Shown here piece after piece: positions 48,666 through 61,334 of a stretch of DNA of 64,000 nucleotides. The notes beneath the pieces were generated by a model. That model ran no database searches and was not told the origin of the DNA. It worked only from the letters and a program-made list of their open reading frames with translations. The first letter of the stretch is position 1. Each line of letters begins with the position of its first letter. Both the position numbers and the translations under genes were made by a program. This DNA is from Gigaspora rosea (taxonomy: Eukaryota; Glomeromycota; Glomeromycetes; Diversisporales; Gigasporaceae), in the NCBI GenBank assembly GCA_003550325.1, contig QKWP01000051.1, forward strand, positions 572,768 to 636,767, written 5' to 3'.

Positions 48666-49039
48666 GTTTTTGGTTCAAGTTCATCAAAAATGGATTTATT
48701 TCACAATGCATTAAAAATATAAGTAATTTTCAAAATTAATTTATCAAAAATTACGCAAAAAAAAAATAAATAAAATAAAAAAGCATTTGTATCTTATAGA
48801 AAATAAAATATTTTTTTTAAAACAAATAATTTTGGAATGATTTATAAATATGAGAATGTGGGCTTCTGAGCATTTTCACCTTTTTACCATTCTGAAAAGA
48901 TATATAATCATCAGTTTAAGGCTAGAATACATGTTGAAAAGATGACCACTAGCATTCTTGTTTATAAAAATCTTTCCAAGAAAACGTTGATTATTAATTT
49001 CTCATCTTAGCAATTAAATCTTCTCCTTTGGATTTATAA

Positions 49040-49785
49040 ATTCTCTAGAAACATTTGCAAACGTGTTCAAGTTTATTAAGCAAATCTTAATCGTACTCAT
49101 CTTTTTCTGTGTAGCAATATAATTTTTTATGACCAAATTTGCAATAACGCAACCCTCAGAATGTGCTACCAATTGAACTTTTTTTACTGTCATCTATAAG
49201 TGCTTGGAAAATAGCCCAGCGTACATGTATTGTTTCATCATCAAAACTTCTTGAAACAATAGTTTCAACCGCATCCCAAATAATACCATAACTGCTATTG
49301 AGAATACTGTAACACCCCTCTTGAAACGATACTCCAAATGTTTGCAGTTTTCATCTAGCCAGTGTTGATTTGCCATGACACAATTAATATAAACTATTTT
49401 TCATCTTTGTGTTTTCTACATGTATTGAAAGCACATGAGACTCTTTTTCTTTTAATTGAACACCTTAATCGGGTAGAGAAAAATACAAGGAATAGTGTTG
49501 AAAAAACACCATAACAGAAATATCATATTTTTCCATTTTTCCCAATATGATAAATCGAGTTCATCACTTCCATCCTTAGCATCTTTGGAGTTATTGAAAC
49601 GTAATTCGAAAATACAATTATAACAACTAAGAAAATACCTACATCAAACTGATGATCAAGGAGACAGCAAAAGTCACCACGAATGTATTGCCAGGGGTTA
49701 TCCATATGTTTGCCTGCAACCTAAAATGCTGACTATAATATTTCTTAAATCATTAGTTTAACAAACTGGGTATATAAATCTTCAG
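49040..49785 (-). pseudogene. decayed alpha/beta-hydrolase-like gene (copy B)
   Basis: Counterpart of 4560-5325. Segments in order are MDNPWQYIRGDFCCLLDHQF, a hydrophobic stretch, HLEYRFKRGVTVFSIAVMV, then in another frame IWDAVETIVSRSFDDETIHV, then in another KKVQLVAHSEGCVIANLVIK. AHSEG is consistent with a serine-hydrolase nucleophile elbow. At least two frame changes and a stop separate the pieces. Because copy A is broken at different points as well as shared ones, some decay followed the duplication (inference). No function is expected from either copy. Confidence 0.45.
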
Positions 49786-52104
49786 TTTTTTGCTTCTTTT
49801 TTTTTTAACTTAACGTAAAGCTTAATCTTTCGATAATATGAAATGAAATTTTCTTTTATTTCTATCCAAATTTCAAAAAATTTGAATTTTTTCATTTTGA
49901 TGAATTTATATTTTATATTATTTATGACCATACAAAATTTTTACAAATTGGTACAAATAAAAATAATAATTTAATTTGCTTGAAAAACAACGTTCGGTGA
50001 GAAAATTAAAAATTCTCAATTAATAAAGGTTAATTAACTCATTGGGAATAAATTCATTCGGAATATCTCATTGTGAATAACTCATTGGGAAATAAGTAAA
50101 TATGTCATTCTCATTATTGTAATTGCGGCTGATTTCAATAAAATTGCGATCGTTACGTCATTAATTTAATTCAATTTTTTTTTTTAATTGATTGTAATTG
50201 TTTATTGCGTATAATTTATTTTAATGCAATTAATTTTCGGTACCACTGTTTACAAGTATTAAGGTAAGGGAACGAAGTAAATTAATTAATAATATTAAAT
50301 GTAATAATTACTCAGCAAAAGCGAATGTAGCAATGATTTGCTAATAATGAGGTAATAGGGATAATAAAAGAAATACTAATTATGGTAATATTAATAAAAG
50401 AAATAATATATTGAAAATTTTAGCGTTATAAACTTAAAATTTATTTCTTTTATTAGGAATATTGATCAAAACCCCTACAGATGTTCGGTACGTGATATTT
50501 TTTAACGTTTTACGTTTTCCTAGTCAAAATAAAGGATTTTAATATATTCATTACTTACGTACGTTCGTTATAAAAATTATTACTGGTCAATAATATAACC
50601 AAAATTATACCGGTCAACATCAGCACCTTGCTTTAACCTATTAACACAGATTTTATTGGATAATACATTTAGCTCCTTATAGCCTTTGATGCTTTATATC
50701 CACTGATCACACTTTAAACCTCTTTTACATCATTTTATTTCATTCAAAGAACAATGGCCATACTTAACAAGTTTTAATTTAGTGAAATGGCATCAAGTTT
50801 TGTTATTACATTATTCAAAATTGCTTCGTCCAAACTATTTAACAACCTCAATGATTAGCATCACAGTTAATTTCTAGTTTTGCAATGATCTTCATATGCG
50901 CATTTTTATAAAATTTATAATTACATTAAAAACTTTTTTTATAAAAAATTCTAAAGGTCATTTTACAGTATAAAAATTATATAATCATGACTACTTCATT
51001 GGTTCTAATGCAACAGCATGTTTTATGAAAATAATAAAAGCATGATAGATGTCGTCAGTAAATGCAGAAGTACGATTTTTTGTTTGTGTTTAGTAACATT
51101 TGCTATTGATGAAAATTTATCCACAATTATAGTTATATTTTACAAATATTAAATTTTATATAGAGTACACATTGTTTTAAGGCGTCATTTTAATGCCATA
51201 TCTGTTGTTAAACAACAATAAAATAAATATTATAATCTTAAAGCCAATTAGTTATGAATTTAGAGCTAATTGCTTATGAATTTAAAGATAATTATTTATT
51301 AACTTTAAGCTAATAAGAGCGCTATCAATCATCGCCCTAAATACCCTAAATGCAATTTCTCATGATAGGATAATGACAAAAAGGATTATGACTTATTTAA
51401 GCTATTAAAATTGTATCTTCTTTTAAAAAATATCAATGGTAAAATGGTGATTTGTACAAATTATTATTCTTGAGAGCTTGTCAACGAAACGACAAATCAA
51501 ACTTTATTGCGATATCAGGTAACTTTATTGTGGATCACATTATAAATTAAACTTAGCAAACCAATATTAAAATTTTAATAATATGTAAGAAATTACAAAA
51601 ACATGGTTTCTCATAAAATACATCAATGAAAATATTATCAGTTTCAACAAAAAAATGGAAGGTATCATTTATTTTGCAAACAAACTTAATAGTGACGAGT
51701 GATTCAAAAAATAACATTGACACATACTGATAAGCAGCCAATAGAACCATACCGTAATATGGCATCTTTGAATGATATCAATGAATTTTATTCTTGTATA
51801 TTCTATATTTTTGCATAATATTAGAGAGGTAAATTGTGATTGAACCTTACAATATTTTTTGAATTATGTAAAATATATTTATTTTATTTATTTAAACATC
51901 TAAATTTGTATAGATCGGAAAAAAATTACTAGTATAATAAATCACTTATTAATATACTATTGAAGAATTCGTTTAATTTTATTAATACATAAGTACAATA
52001 TTTAATAATCCTACTATTAAAGCATAGTTTAGCAAATATTTAGTAATAATACAAATAATAAAACATAAATTCTTAATAGTTACATAGTAATATTAATTGA
52101 TTTG

Positions 52105-54131
52105 TTAAGTATTATCCGGAACTTCAATAATACTCATAGTTTTACTACCTTTCAGTTTTAATAGACTTTTGTTGATTTCTGTTATATTATTAGCTTTACT
52201 TGTATATATGTTGTTTATATTTTCTTTAATTGACAATTTTAAAAATTGACTTTTAATTGTATTTTTGACTTTACTTACCATATTATTTTCCCGCATATTT
52301 TCATTTTTGACTTCACTTTCAATAATATTTTTCCACATATTTTTATTTTTGACTTCACTTTCAATAAAATTTAACCATTCGTTAAGTTTAATAATTATTT
52401 CACTACATGTTGGACGTTTTTTTGGATCCGAATCCATACATTGATTTGCTAATTCAATATAACAATCAGGAATTCCTGGTCCAAATTTTGGTCGTAGTCC
52501 ATTACAAATCATTATTGCAAGCTTGATGTCAAATTTATAATTATTAAAAGGTCTTTGACCAGTTGTTATTTCTACCATGATTATTCCGAATGAATAAATA
52601 TCTGAAGCTTTAGTATATGGTTGTTTTTGAAAGAGCTCTGGTGCAATATAAGGTAAAACTCCATAAATACGTTCTTCTTGTTCCATTTCATCAAGCGGTT
52701 TTGATAAACCTAGATCGGTAATATATGCTTCATAATCTTCTTTCAACAGGATATTTCCAGGATGAATATCTCGATGTAAATATTCTTTAGAATGAATACG
52801 ATCAAGATTGGATATAGTATCATGGAGTATCTTTAATTTGAGCTTCCATTCAAATTTAATGATATTGACAAGGTTTTTGCTTAACGATCCGTATTTTGCA
52901 TAATTAAGCACTAAAATGTAATCATTTGTTTTTTCATCTCTTGATATTCCTAAATATTGATTTAAACTATGGCAAGCTTTCAACTAAAAAACAAAATAAA
53001 TTATATATTTAACCAAATATAATTTTTAAAAATAAAATAATATTCAAATAATTAATATAAACCTCTTTTATAAATGGTTCTCTATTTTTATTGGAATCTT
53101 TTACAAGCTTAATTGCCACTTCTTCATATGATCCATAGTTATTTAAATATTTTGCTTTGAAAACTGTAGAAAAGGCTCCTTTACCTATTTCTTTAACATT
53201 TTCAAAATTTTCAAATGGTATCCAATGAAAATATTCGTTTTTTTTGGGTAAAGAAGATTGTTCAGTAATGGCTGATTTTAAATACCATTCAAAAGCACTA
53301 TCTATATTCTTTTCAACAATAAGCCCTTTTTGATAAAATTCACCAACACGGTACATTCCATTAGCGTATCCCATTTCTGCTGATTTTTTATAATACTCGA
53401 ACGCTTTACATTTATCTTGTATAACTCCTTTTCCATAATGATAACAATATCCTACATTATACGTCCCCATAGCATACCCCATATCCGCAGATTTTTTATC
53501 ATATTCGAATGATTTATATTTATCTTCTTTAACTCCAATTCCATCAGAATAGCAAAAGCTAAGATTAGTTATTCCAAGAGCATCACCCATATCAGCAGAT
53601 TTTTGATAATATTCGAATGCCTTATGTTCATTTTTTTTCAATTCCGTTTCCATATTGATAACAATATCCAATTTCTCTTATTCCTTTAACATCTCCCATC
53701 TCCGCAGATTTTAGATAATATCCGAATGCTTTCTTTCTGTCCTTTTTAACTCCACCAATTCCTAAATAATAACATTTACCGAGTGCAAATTTATCTCCCA
53801 TTTTTGCTGCTTTTTGAAAATACATTTCTGATTTGCGCATATTCGTTTCAACACCAATTCCAAAACGATAAAAGTATCCAACGTTACTCGTTCCAGCTGC
53901 ATCACCCATTTCCGCGGATTTTTGGTAATAAATAAATGCTTTACAGAAATCCCTTTCAACACCGATTCCATAATAATAACAATTTGCAACATTACACGTT
54001 CCAGCGGCGTTCCCCATCTCGTCATCTTTAAGATATAATTCAAACGACTTACGTTCATCCTTCTCTATGTCAATATCTTTTTGATCATTATCAGCAAGCT
54101 TATTAATTCCTGACGATGTCAATTGGTCCAT
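52105..54131 (-). CDS. Sel1-repeat / tyrosine-kinase-like kinase (copy B), one frameshift
   Basis: Exon 1 runs 54131-53063, the intron is 53062-52984 (79 bp) and exon 2 is 52983-52105. It is the paralogue of the gene at 8189-10211, with the same start (MDQLTSSG), about eight Sel1 repeats and then kinase motifs GKGAFSTV, VAIK, HRDIHPGN, DLG and IAPE; roughly nine in ten residues agree by eye. The Sel1 frame is broken in a run of eight T (53631-53638; A8 on the coding strand). One base fewer restores YGNGIE-KNEHKAFEYYQ. As written, the protein stops after about 167 residues, and a second frame restarts with the last Sel1 repeats and kinase. It is either a young pseudogene or a homopolymer error; a transcript would decide. 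Confidence 0.8.
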
Positions 54132-55179
54132 GTTGATGGTTTAAACATGAAAAATTATCAGTTTGTCAATTTGAATTTAAAGTTCAAACTATAAATTTTT
54201 TAAGTAATAGAGTAACACTATCAATTGAATTTGTTTAACAATTCGCATACCAATACGGATTGCACTTTTACACAAAATCATATTAATCATATGGATTACC
54301 CAAATCTAGAAACCTGCACTAATTATTAGATTAGGGTGTACAATGGGTTTCATATGGACTAATTAAACAAAAACTATGTCGGTTACATTGATCATTTTAT
54401 TAAACGAATATAATTTTACTTTACTTAATCACAAAGAAAAGTGCAAATTTTCAAAGTTATCACGCACTATTTTTCAGATTATTTTTTTTAACCGAAGATT
54501 ATTCGTCAGAACTGTTCTAAAATTCTAATTAAATTCCGATTTATATGTTTAAATAATTCTTTTTTGGTCCTAATTAGTGAATTTCAAGTATTTTATTAGA
54601 TGAATGCTCAGAGTCCACATATATTAATAGAGTAAAAAAACGAAACACGGTTTTACTCTTAGACTTTATATAAATCACTAGTGATAATTTAGCGCTTAGA
54701 TAATAAGTTCGTACTTTTAAATATCTAAAATATCTATTTCATATAAGTTTAATAATATCCGATAGATTTAAGTATAAATTATTGATTGACTCTACATGAT
54801 GTTTGTGGTGCCGATGTAAGGTATATAAGTAATTAGTAATAATATCACATAATGATAAATCAAATAGTTTGTTGACATTGTTTTGATTAATTAGTCAGTG
54901 TGAAAACTCAATAGTATATGGTGTAATAATAATATGAAGTTACTAATATGTCATTTTAGTAAAAACCAGCTCCTGAAATATTAGAAGGAATTAATTAAGT
55001 TGATTAATGCAGAAAAATTGTTTGATTGATTTAGTTAAAAAAAAAATCAATAGTAGGATAGAAATATGCTTAAGTACCATACTTTCTATGATTGTAAATT
55101 ATTGTCGCGGATCATAATGAAATTGATTAAAAGAAATGTGTGTTTCTATTTAAAACGAATATATAGAAACCAGTATAGT

Positions 55180-55432
55180 CAGTGTTGTACATTGGACGTG
55201 TCCAAACTATGTTTTTTGTCCAATGTTCAAGATTGTCCAAAACTGTCCAAGCCTATGTCTAAGGCTTAAATAATTAATAAATTAATTTAATAAATATAAG
55301 TTATAATTATATATTTTTTAGGTGCTGGATTTATTTTTAAAAAATTAAAATAGATTATCTTAATAAAATTTTAAGTAATTTTAATTTGAAAAATGTCCAA
55401 GATGTCCAAAAAACGTCCAATGTACAACACTG
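55180..55432. mobile_element. 253-bp hAT-type MITE with paralogous empty site
   Basis: Perfect 20-bp inverted ends CAGTGTTGTACATTGGACGT. AGTATAGT is duplicated at 55172-55179 and 55433-55440. Copy A (about 11282) has a single AGTATAGT and no insert, which fixes the element limits exactly and shows insertion after the segmental duplication. GTCCAA/TTGGAC motifs repeat near both ends. The open frame at 55066-55269 reads into it and is spurious. Confidence 0.96.
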
Positions 55433-55689
55433 AGTATAGTATAGTTTGTCAAATGAGTATAGTAACCTTGGTACATTATGTATAGAAAATATACTGAAAT
55501 TATAACTTTTTGAATATAAATTATAAGTTACAGCATGTATATTTTTTTATGGCATTTATTTACATAGTTATAGCTTGAATCATGTTTTTTACATTTATGT
55601 ATAACTGCGGTACATTCAGGAAATTAATCTAAATTTAAAATTTAATATTCTTATATTATATTTTTTATTTTTATTTTTTATTTTTTCAC

Positions 55690-56050
55690 ATTTACCAGGA
55701 ACAAATATAATGAGTGCATGGTTTATACACTGTTTGGAGTGGGATTTGTCTGCAAAATCTTAAATTTGATTGGTCTGCATGACTTATTCGTCAAATTTTG
55801 GTTATTTTTCATGCAGGAATGCACCAGCAATTATTCTTCACATATAAATTCATCACGCCTTATATCCTATCATAACTGCACATATGAGCAATATCACAGT
55901 AAAAGCAAAAATTGGTTACCTGATGCAATTTGATTTGTTTATTTACCTGATATTTGGTATTTTTCATTTTTTTTCGTAGGAACTTTTATCAGGTTGATGA
56001 AATGATAATCACTAATCGTCAAAAAAATTTTTTAATATTAAAACACAAAT
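55690..56050. other. spacer, nothing recognised
   Basis: A 71-codon open frame at 55718-55933 (+) has mixed composition but no recognised family. Poly-T tracts flank it. Confidence 0.35.
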
Positions 56051-56265
56051 ATCGCTCTGTTCCACTGGCAATCAAATATTAACGTGATCACGCCAAAATA
56101 AGGCTTATATCATAGCACAAATGTCTGTCTATTTTGCTGACCAATCAAGTGTTCATAATGTGGTCATACCAAAATAAGCTTAGATCAATGTATTTTTAAG
56201 GCTCTATTCCACTGGCCAATCAAGTATACTAACATGGTCATACCAAAATAAGGCTTATATCCATG
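56050..56265 (+). repeat. three tandem units of ~75-80 bp
   Basis: Units share CTGTTCCACTGGCAATCAA, GGTCATACCAAAATAAG and CTTATATC text, at about 56055, 56130 and 56205. Confidence 0.75.
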
Positions 56266-56589
56266 TTTTTTAACGCCTTAAACAACTCTCTTAAAATCGT
56301 AAGCATGAATTTTCCAAATTTGCTTCTGTTATTTGAATATAATAAATACAAACTATTTTAGCGAAAAAATAGCTAAAAAAGTCAATCAAATGCTTTACTA
56401 ATTGGAAAGTATTTATATAATGGTCACACACTAGTCGAAATATTGCCACTCGTTATAACGAATATTATAGGTTTTCAAGCTGAATATATAACGATTTTTA
56501 TCGCCTTTATTATAAGTCAAATTATTGCTGTTTGGCAACAATCACTGCACTCGGCAATAATTTGCCACTCTAAAAATTGGCATGAAATC

Positions 56590-56955
56590 GTAAATTGGAA
56601 TCGAAATAGAATTTTCGTAACCATTCGTAAATAAATCGTTAAAAGTAGCATAGTACATTTGTTTTAAATCATTAAAATAGCCATAACAATCGTTTATTTA
56701 AACATCAAAATCGATAAAAATTGAAATAGAATTTTCATAACTATTCATAAATAAATCATTAAAAGTAGCACAGTACTCATTTTAAATTTAAAATAGCCAT
56801 AACAGTCGTTTATTTAAACATCAAAATCAATAAAAATCGATCCAAAAAATTTCGTAACTATTCGTTAAAAGTAGCATAAACATTTGTTTTAAATCGTTAA
56901 AATAGTTATAAAAAATTGTTTATTTAAGCATCAAATCGATAAAAATTGTTAGAAA
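56590..56955 (+). repeat. three tandem units of ~120 bp
   Basis: 'aattttcgtaaccattcgtaaataaatcgttaaaagtagcat' and 'aaaatagccataacaatcgtttatttaaacatcaaaatcgataaa' repeat from about 56594, 56722 and 56840 with growing divergence. Confidence 0.8.
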
Positions 56956-58147
56956 TTGGGGTTAAAAAATATTATTATATAAATCATTATAAAATATATT
57001 AAAAAACAAAAAACTAAAAAACCCGATTTTCAAACAAATTATTCCTTAGGTACTTCTTCTATAGATACCACAGACTCATACGAATCTTTGCTTGTATATT
57101 CTGCAGTGTATTTAAGTGCGCCACGAATTTCACCCATACTTGCACCTTCGCCAGTTCTGTACTCTAGTTTTCTTGAGTACCAACTTGTTTATCATAGTCA
57201 CCACTATAAAATTGGCCTCTTTTCGCTAGTCTTTCCACAGGAGCATCTTTCGGTTCTTTTCTTTTGTCCGTTGCTTTCCCTTTTTCCATTGCTTTCCCTT
57301 TTTCTGTTGCTTTCTCTTTTTACATTGCTTTGCCTTTATTAGTTTCTGTGCTTTTATCGGTTTCCGTGCCTTTATTGGTTTCTGTGCCTTTATTTGTCAC
57401 TTTGCTTTTTTCTGCCGCTTTGCTTTTTTCTGCCGCTTTGCTTTTTCTGCTGCTTTGCTTTTTTTCGCCGCTTTGTTTTCTTTTGCTGCTTTGTTTTTTT
57501 CTGCTTCTATGCTTTTTTCTGCCGCTTTGTTTTTTTCTGCTTCTATGCTTTTTAATGCTTTTTGGATTTTTCTTCTTTTTTGTTCTTTCATACGATCATG
57601 TGCAACTTCTTCTTCTTCAGAAACGTAGGCCCAATCAGATAAAACTTCAGGTCTAGCTATATCATAAAAGAATGCATTATCGTCATAATATCGTTTTCTC
57701 ATTTGTTGCGATGATAAGATCTTTTTTGCTTGTTCATCAAAGTTTTTCTTAGCAAATTTCATAACTATAAAAATATTGTTAGTATTATTAAAATAGTTAG
57801 TATGATTAATTGAAATTTATGATTTCTACGATTGTTGAAATTTAGCAATAATTTGATCAAAAATCAATTTACCTTGTCAAAACGCCATGTATAATCATAC
57901 ATATTAACATTTCTTTTCTTGTTGTCTTCAGCATCGTCTCACATATTTCTGGCGAGTATATTTCGGTCCTTGAAAGTAAATTCATCAACCCTTTTCGCTT
58001 ATATTTAATGATTCACTTTGCTTGTCATTCATATAACGATTGTGCGCATTTAATTCTTCGTGCTTTTTTCTGTAAGCAAAAAATATATAAATGCATTAAA
58101 TAAAAAATAAATATAATATAAACAGTCATGTTTCAGATTTTAATATT

Positions 58148-58213
58148 TATACTTACTGAACTTAGCCTGCAGGCTAAGTTCTGTAAGTTATAAATATTAA
58201 TATCTGAAAACTG
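58148..58213. repeat. 66-bp near-perfect hairpin in an intron-like region
   Basis: The arms CAGATTTTAATATTTATACT and TAAATATTAATATCTG pair around GAACTTAGCCTGCAGGCTAA. It is probably a tiny MITE. Confidence 0.65.
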
Positions 58214-59683
58214 GTTTTTTTTTTAAAATAATTACATAAAATTTTCATACTTCATTCATTCTATTATTGGCATGAAGATGTCGATTTCTTGCTCAACATT
58301 CAGATGCCGGCCCTTTGGTGTCAGTGTAAATCACCTTACCAATCCCAAATCTCTTTTCGGGTAGGAGTAAAAGTCGGTGCCAACAATCATTCTTACTCCG
58401 TAATTAGTTTGTTAAGAATTTGTTTATTGTTCGGGCTCAAAAAAACTTCATTAATGTTTAGTTGATATTTGCACAGGATTGTTTTTAATAAAATTTTCAT
58501 TTCAGCCTATTAAAAATGAAGAAAAATAATTAAATTAAAAAAACGGAAAAAAATTTAAATCATCAAAAAAAATATTAAAAATCATAAAAGAAAATTTTCG
58601 CAAAAAATTATAAAAAGAAAATCGTATAAAAAATATTAAAAATTTGCAAAAAAGAAAATCGTAAGGTTAAAATCGTAAAAAAAAATTATTCAAAAGATAA
58701 AAATAAATTATTAAAAGAAAATAATTGTCAAATGGAATCGTAAAAATTTTAAAATTCGTAAAAACATCAATAAAGTATAAATAAAAATCATAAAAAAAAA
58801 TCGAAATAAAAAATTAAAAAGAAAATTGAAAATCGTAATAATGAAAAAATATAAATCGTAAAATAAATTAAAAATCATAAATAAATATAAAAAATCAAAT
58901 TGTTAAAAAGAAAAAAATCGTAAAAAAAAGGTAATCATAAAAGATAAAAAAAAACTGAAAAATCACAAACAAAATTAAAAATTGTAAAAATTTGTATTAA
59001 ACTTACTTGAGCATCTTTCAGATCAAAAGATCTTTTTGTATTTAGTTGAGATGGTTGTATTTCGGAACTACTTTTACCATTATTACTATCAGATAATTCA
59101 CCTTCACTTTCACTTTATTCGCTTTCTGAAATCATTGATCCTGCAGTTTTGGATTGCAGGTCCGATTCCTTGTCAAAACTTTTGTTGATAATGATTAGGG
59201 CCTCGATTTCTTCTTTGGCTTGTTTGTTTTTAGCCTCAAATTGGCTACTCTACGCTTTAACTTTACAATTTCTTCATGCAAACTTTCATTTTCGGTAATA
59301 AAAACAAAAGAATAACAAAATAAAACATACAAAAATGAGAAAGATAATCAAAATTATCACAACTTTTGGTTGCCATTTCCCAACATATATGTTTGAAAAC
59401 AGCAGCTGAAATTTTTTATAACTGAATTGATTATAAACCTGCTTCTAACTCTTCAAATAACTTTTGTCGTTGAATATTTTGTTGTTTTTCTTTGTACATG
59501 CTTTCAGGTAATCGAAGTGATGGATATCTTTGCTTTAAGTTTGATAAAGCAGAAGTTAATTCAGGTGATGAGATAATAACAGGTGAAGTTAGATGACTGA
59601 AAGTTGATTTTGTAGGAGAAGTAGTCAAATGAACAGCAGGTGTTGAAGGTCTAGCAAGTGGTGAAGATCGAACAGAAGAATGT

Positions 59684-60030
59684 AGTAAAGATCAAATGGG
59701 CGAATGTGGTGCAGATCGAATGGGAGAATGTGGCGCATATCGAACAGGAGAATTTTGAGTTGTAGAAGTACCAGTTTGACAAAGTCCAGTTGAAGGTAAA
59801 GTTTCGGATGAAGGTAAAGGACTTTTAGTTAAAGGTTCAATTACAANGTAAAGATCGAATAGGCGAATGTGGTGTAGATCGAATGGGAGAATGTGGTGCA
59901 GATCGAACGGGAGAATTTCGAGTTGTAGAAGTGCCAGTTTGACGAAGTCCAGTTGGTAAAGTTTCAGATGAAGGTAAAGGATTTTCAATTAAAGGTTCAG
60001 GATTTTTAGTTAAAGGTTCGATTACAACGA
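59684..60030. other. direct duplication split by a single N (59847)
   Basis: 59684-59846 and 59848-60030 are diverged copies of the SPIRSAPHSPI-coding segment with one N exactly between them. It is either a true internal repeat or two contig ends or alleles joined without merging. About half of the base differences are CpG versus TpG/CpA. Confidence 0.75.
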
Positions 60031-60099
60031 GAGGTTCTTGTTGTTCACTTTCGGATGTATCGCATTTTAAAGGTTTGTTGTTTTTTTGGTCATTTTGAC

Positions 60100-61330
60100 A
60101 TTGTAAAAAAAAAAAATATTGAGGAAATATTTGAGAAGTGTAAAAAAAAAAATATATATATCAAAAGAAATATTTGAGAAGAAAAAAGATAGGTTATAAG
60201 TATTCAAAAGAAAAAAAGAGTTTGGTTTAGTAACAAAAAAAAGAGTTTGGTTTAGTGACAAAAAAAAAATATTGAAGTTGCAGAAAAAAAAATTCGTAGA
60301 GAAAAGTCTTAACTTTTATAGATTTCATTCAATCTCTGATTTTGTATGCAACTGTATTGTTTGCAATTTTGTTTAAATCTTTGACATAATTGAAACTTAT
60401 GCTGGAGATATTATACAGTCATCATATTTGTGATCAATTTATGATCATGGGATAGTTATTCGCAATCCTAAAGAAAAACCTGATTTTATACATTCTGCAG
60501 TAATCGATTGGGTCTATAATTAATTAAGTTCATCTTATACAATCGATTGAATCTTATACAATCAAAACAATCAAGTTAGACAAATCGTGTAAAAAAATTA
60601 AACAATTAACAAAATTTAATTTAATCCTGCATAATACTGTAATAGTTCTAATTTTGTTAAATTTTTTATTATACAATGAGAAATTTTTAATATGCCGAAA
60701 ACAATGGTTTTTTTTATTTGCTAAAACAAGTGATTTAATTATGTATTGTTCACAAATAAGAACTAAGTTATTTTAATATATTGTTAATATGTTTTGTCAT
60801 TAGGGACTAATTATTATGCTTTGCAAAATGATATACTTTTGTTTAAATTTTTAGATCTGCATATATGATTGTTATCTGATTTGACATACTTTTGATCATA
60901 TGTTTAAATTGCATACTTAATTGTTATCTGATTGCATGATTGCAAAAGATTGTCAAGTGTTTTTTTAGCTAAAAATTCAATAAAATATGTTATTTTCATT
61001 GACTATATTTATGTTTACTAAAAAATATTGCAAAGCAATCGGTCAACAATCAGGTAATTTTTCAAGTGATTGTCAGTGATCTATCAATTTGCAAATCGCA
61101 ATAATCAAATTATGCATTATTCATATTTTTTGAAGGTTGATTTTTGACATAGTTGCTCTTTATATGTTATTTTATAATACTGAACAAAAATAATCAATAT
61201 TGAATCGTATAAAAATCATCAATTTTCATTTAGCAAAAGGCTATTGTCTTTTGCAAATTCCATCTTCATTAATTATTAATATGTTATCAAAAAAATGATC
61301 GCTTTCGTCTTTATTAAATGAGAAGTTGTA
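60100..61330. other. A+T-rich intergenic
   Basis: No gene recognised. Poly-A runs occur at 60105-60300. CATATGATTGTTATCTGATT-like text occurs twice (60860, 60915). It separates two decayed genes on opposite strands. Confidence 0.45.
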
Positions 61331-61334
61331 TCAA

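Larger units (their letters stand above)
48919..55670 (+). repeat. segmental duplication, copy B (mate 4425-11500)
   Basis: Same order and orientation as copy A: hydrolase-like remnant, spacer (49790-52100, no gene beyond a conserved low-complexity frame at 51553-51765), Sel1-kinase gene, 5' flank. The left join falls at 'ggctagaatacatgttg' and the right limit near 55670. Differences are scattered substitutions and short indels, plus one inserted MITE. Confidence 0.9.
57039..60095 (-). pseudogene. decayed multi-exon gene: Pro/Ser-rich, coiled-coil and Lys-rich; unrecognised
   Basis: Pieces in coding order: an acidic start (KCDTSESEQQEPLVVIEP), repeated SPIRSAPHSPI units (59690-59990), SPELTSALSNLKQRYPSLRL and KLFEELEAG (59430-59630), coiled-coil text FEAKNKQAKEEIEALIIINK and a Ser/Glu-rich stretch (59000-59290), NYGVRMIVGTDFYSYPKRDL (58300-58500), KDRNILARNM (57900-58070), then MKFAKKNFDEQAKKILSSQQ with KAAEKNKAAE low-complexity, and a C-terminus EGASMGEIRGALKYTAEY to the stop at 57039. 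Introns with GT/AG borders are visible (for example 57762-57880). Breaks include TGA at 59692, 58293 and 57939, a TAA in SESE*SESE, and several frame changes. Plus-strand Leu/Phe frames at 57088-57656 are antisense shadows. I do not recognise the family. Confidence 0.6.

Noticed and set aside
57088..57656. Hydrophobic Leu/Phe plus-strand frames
   Set aside because: Antisense of the Lys/Ala/Glu-rich minus-strand coding remnant.
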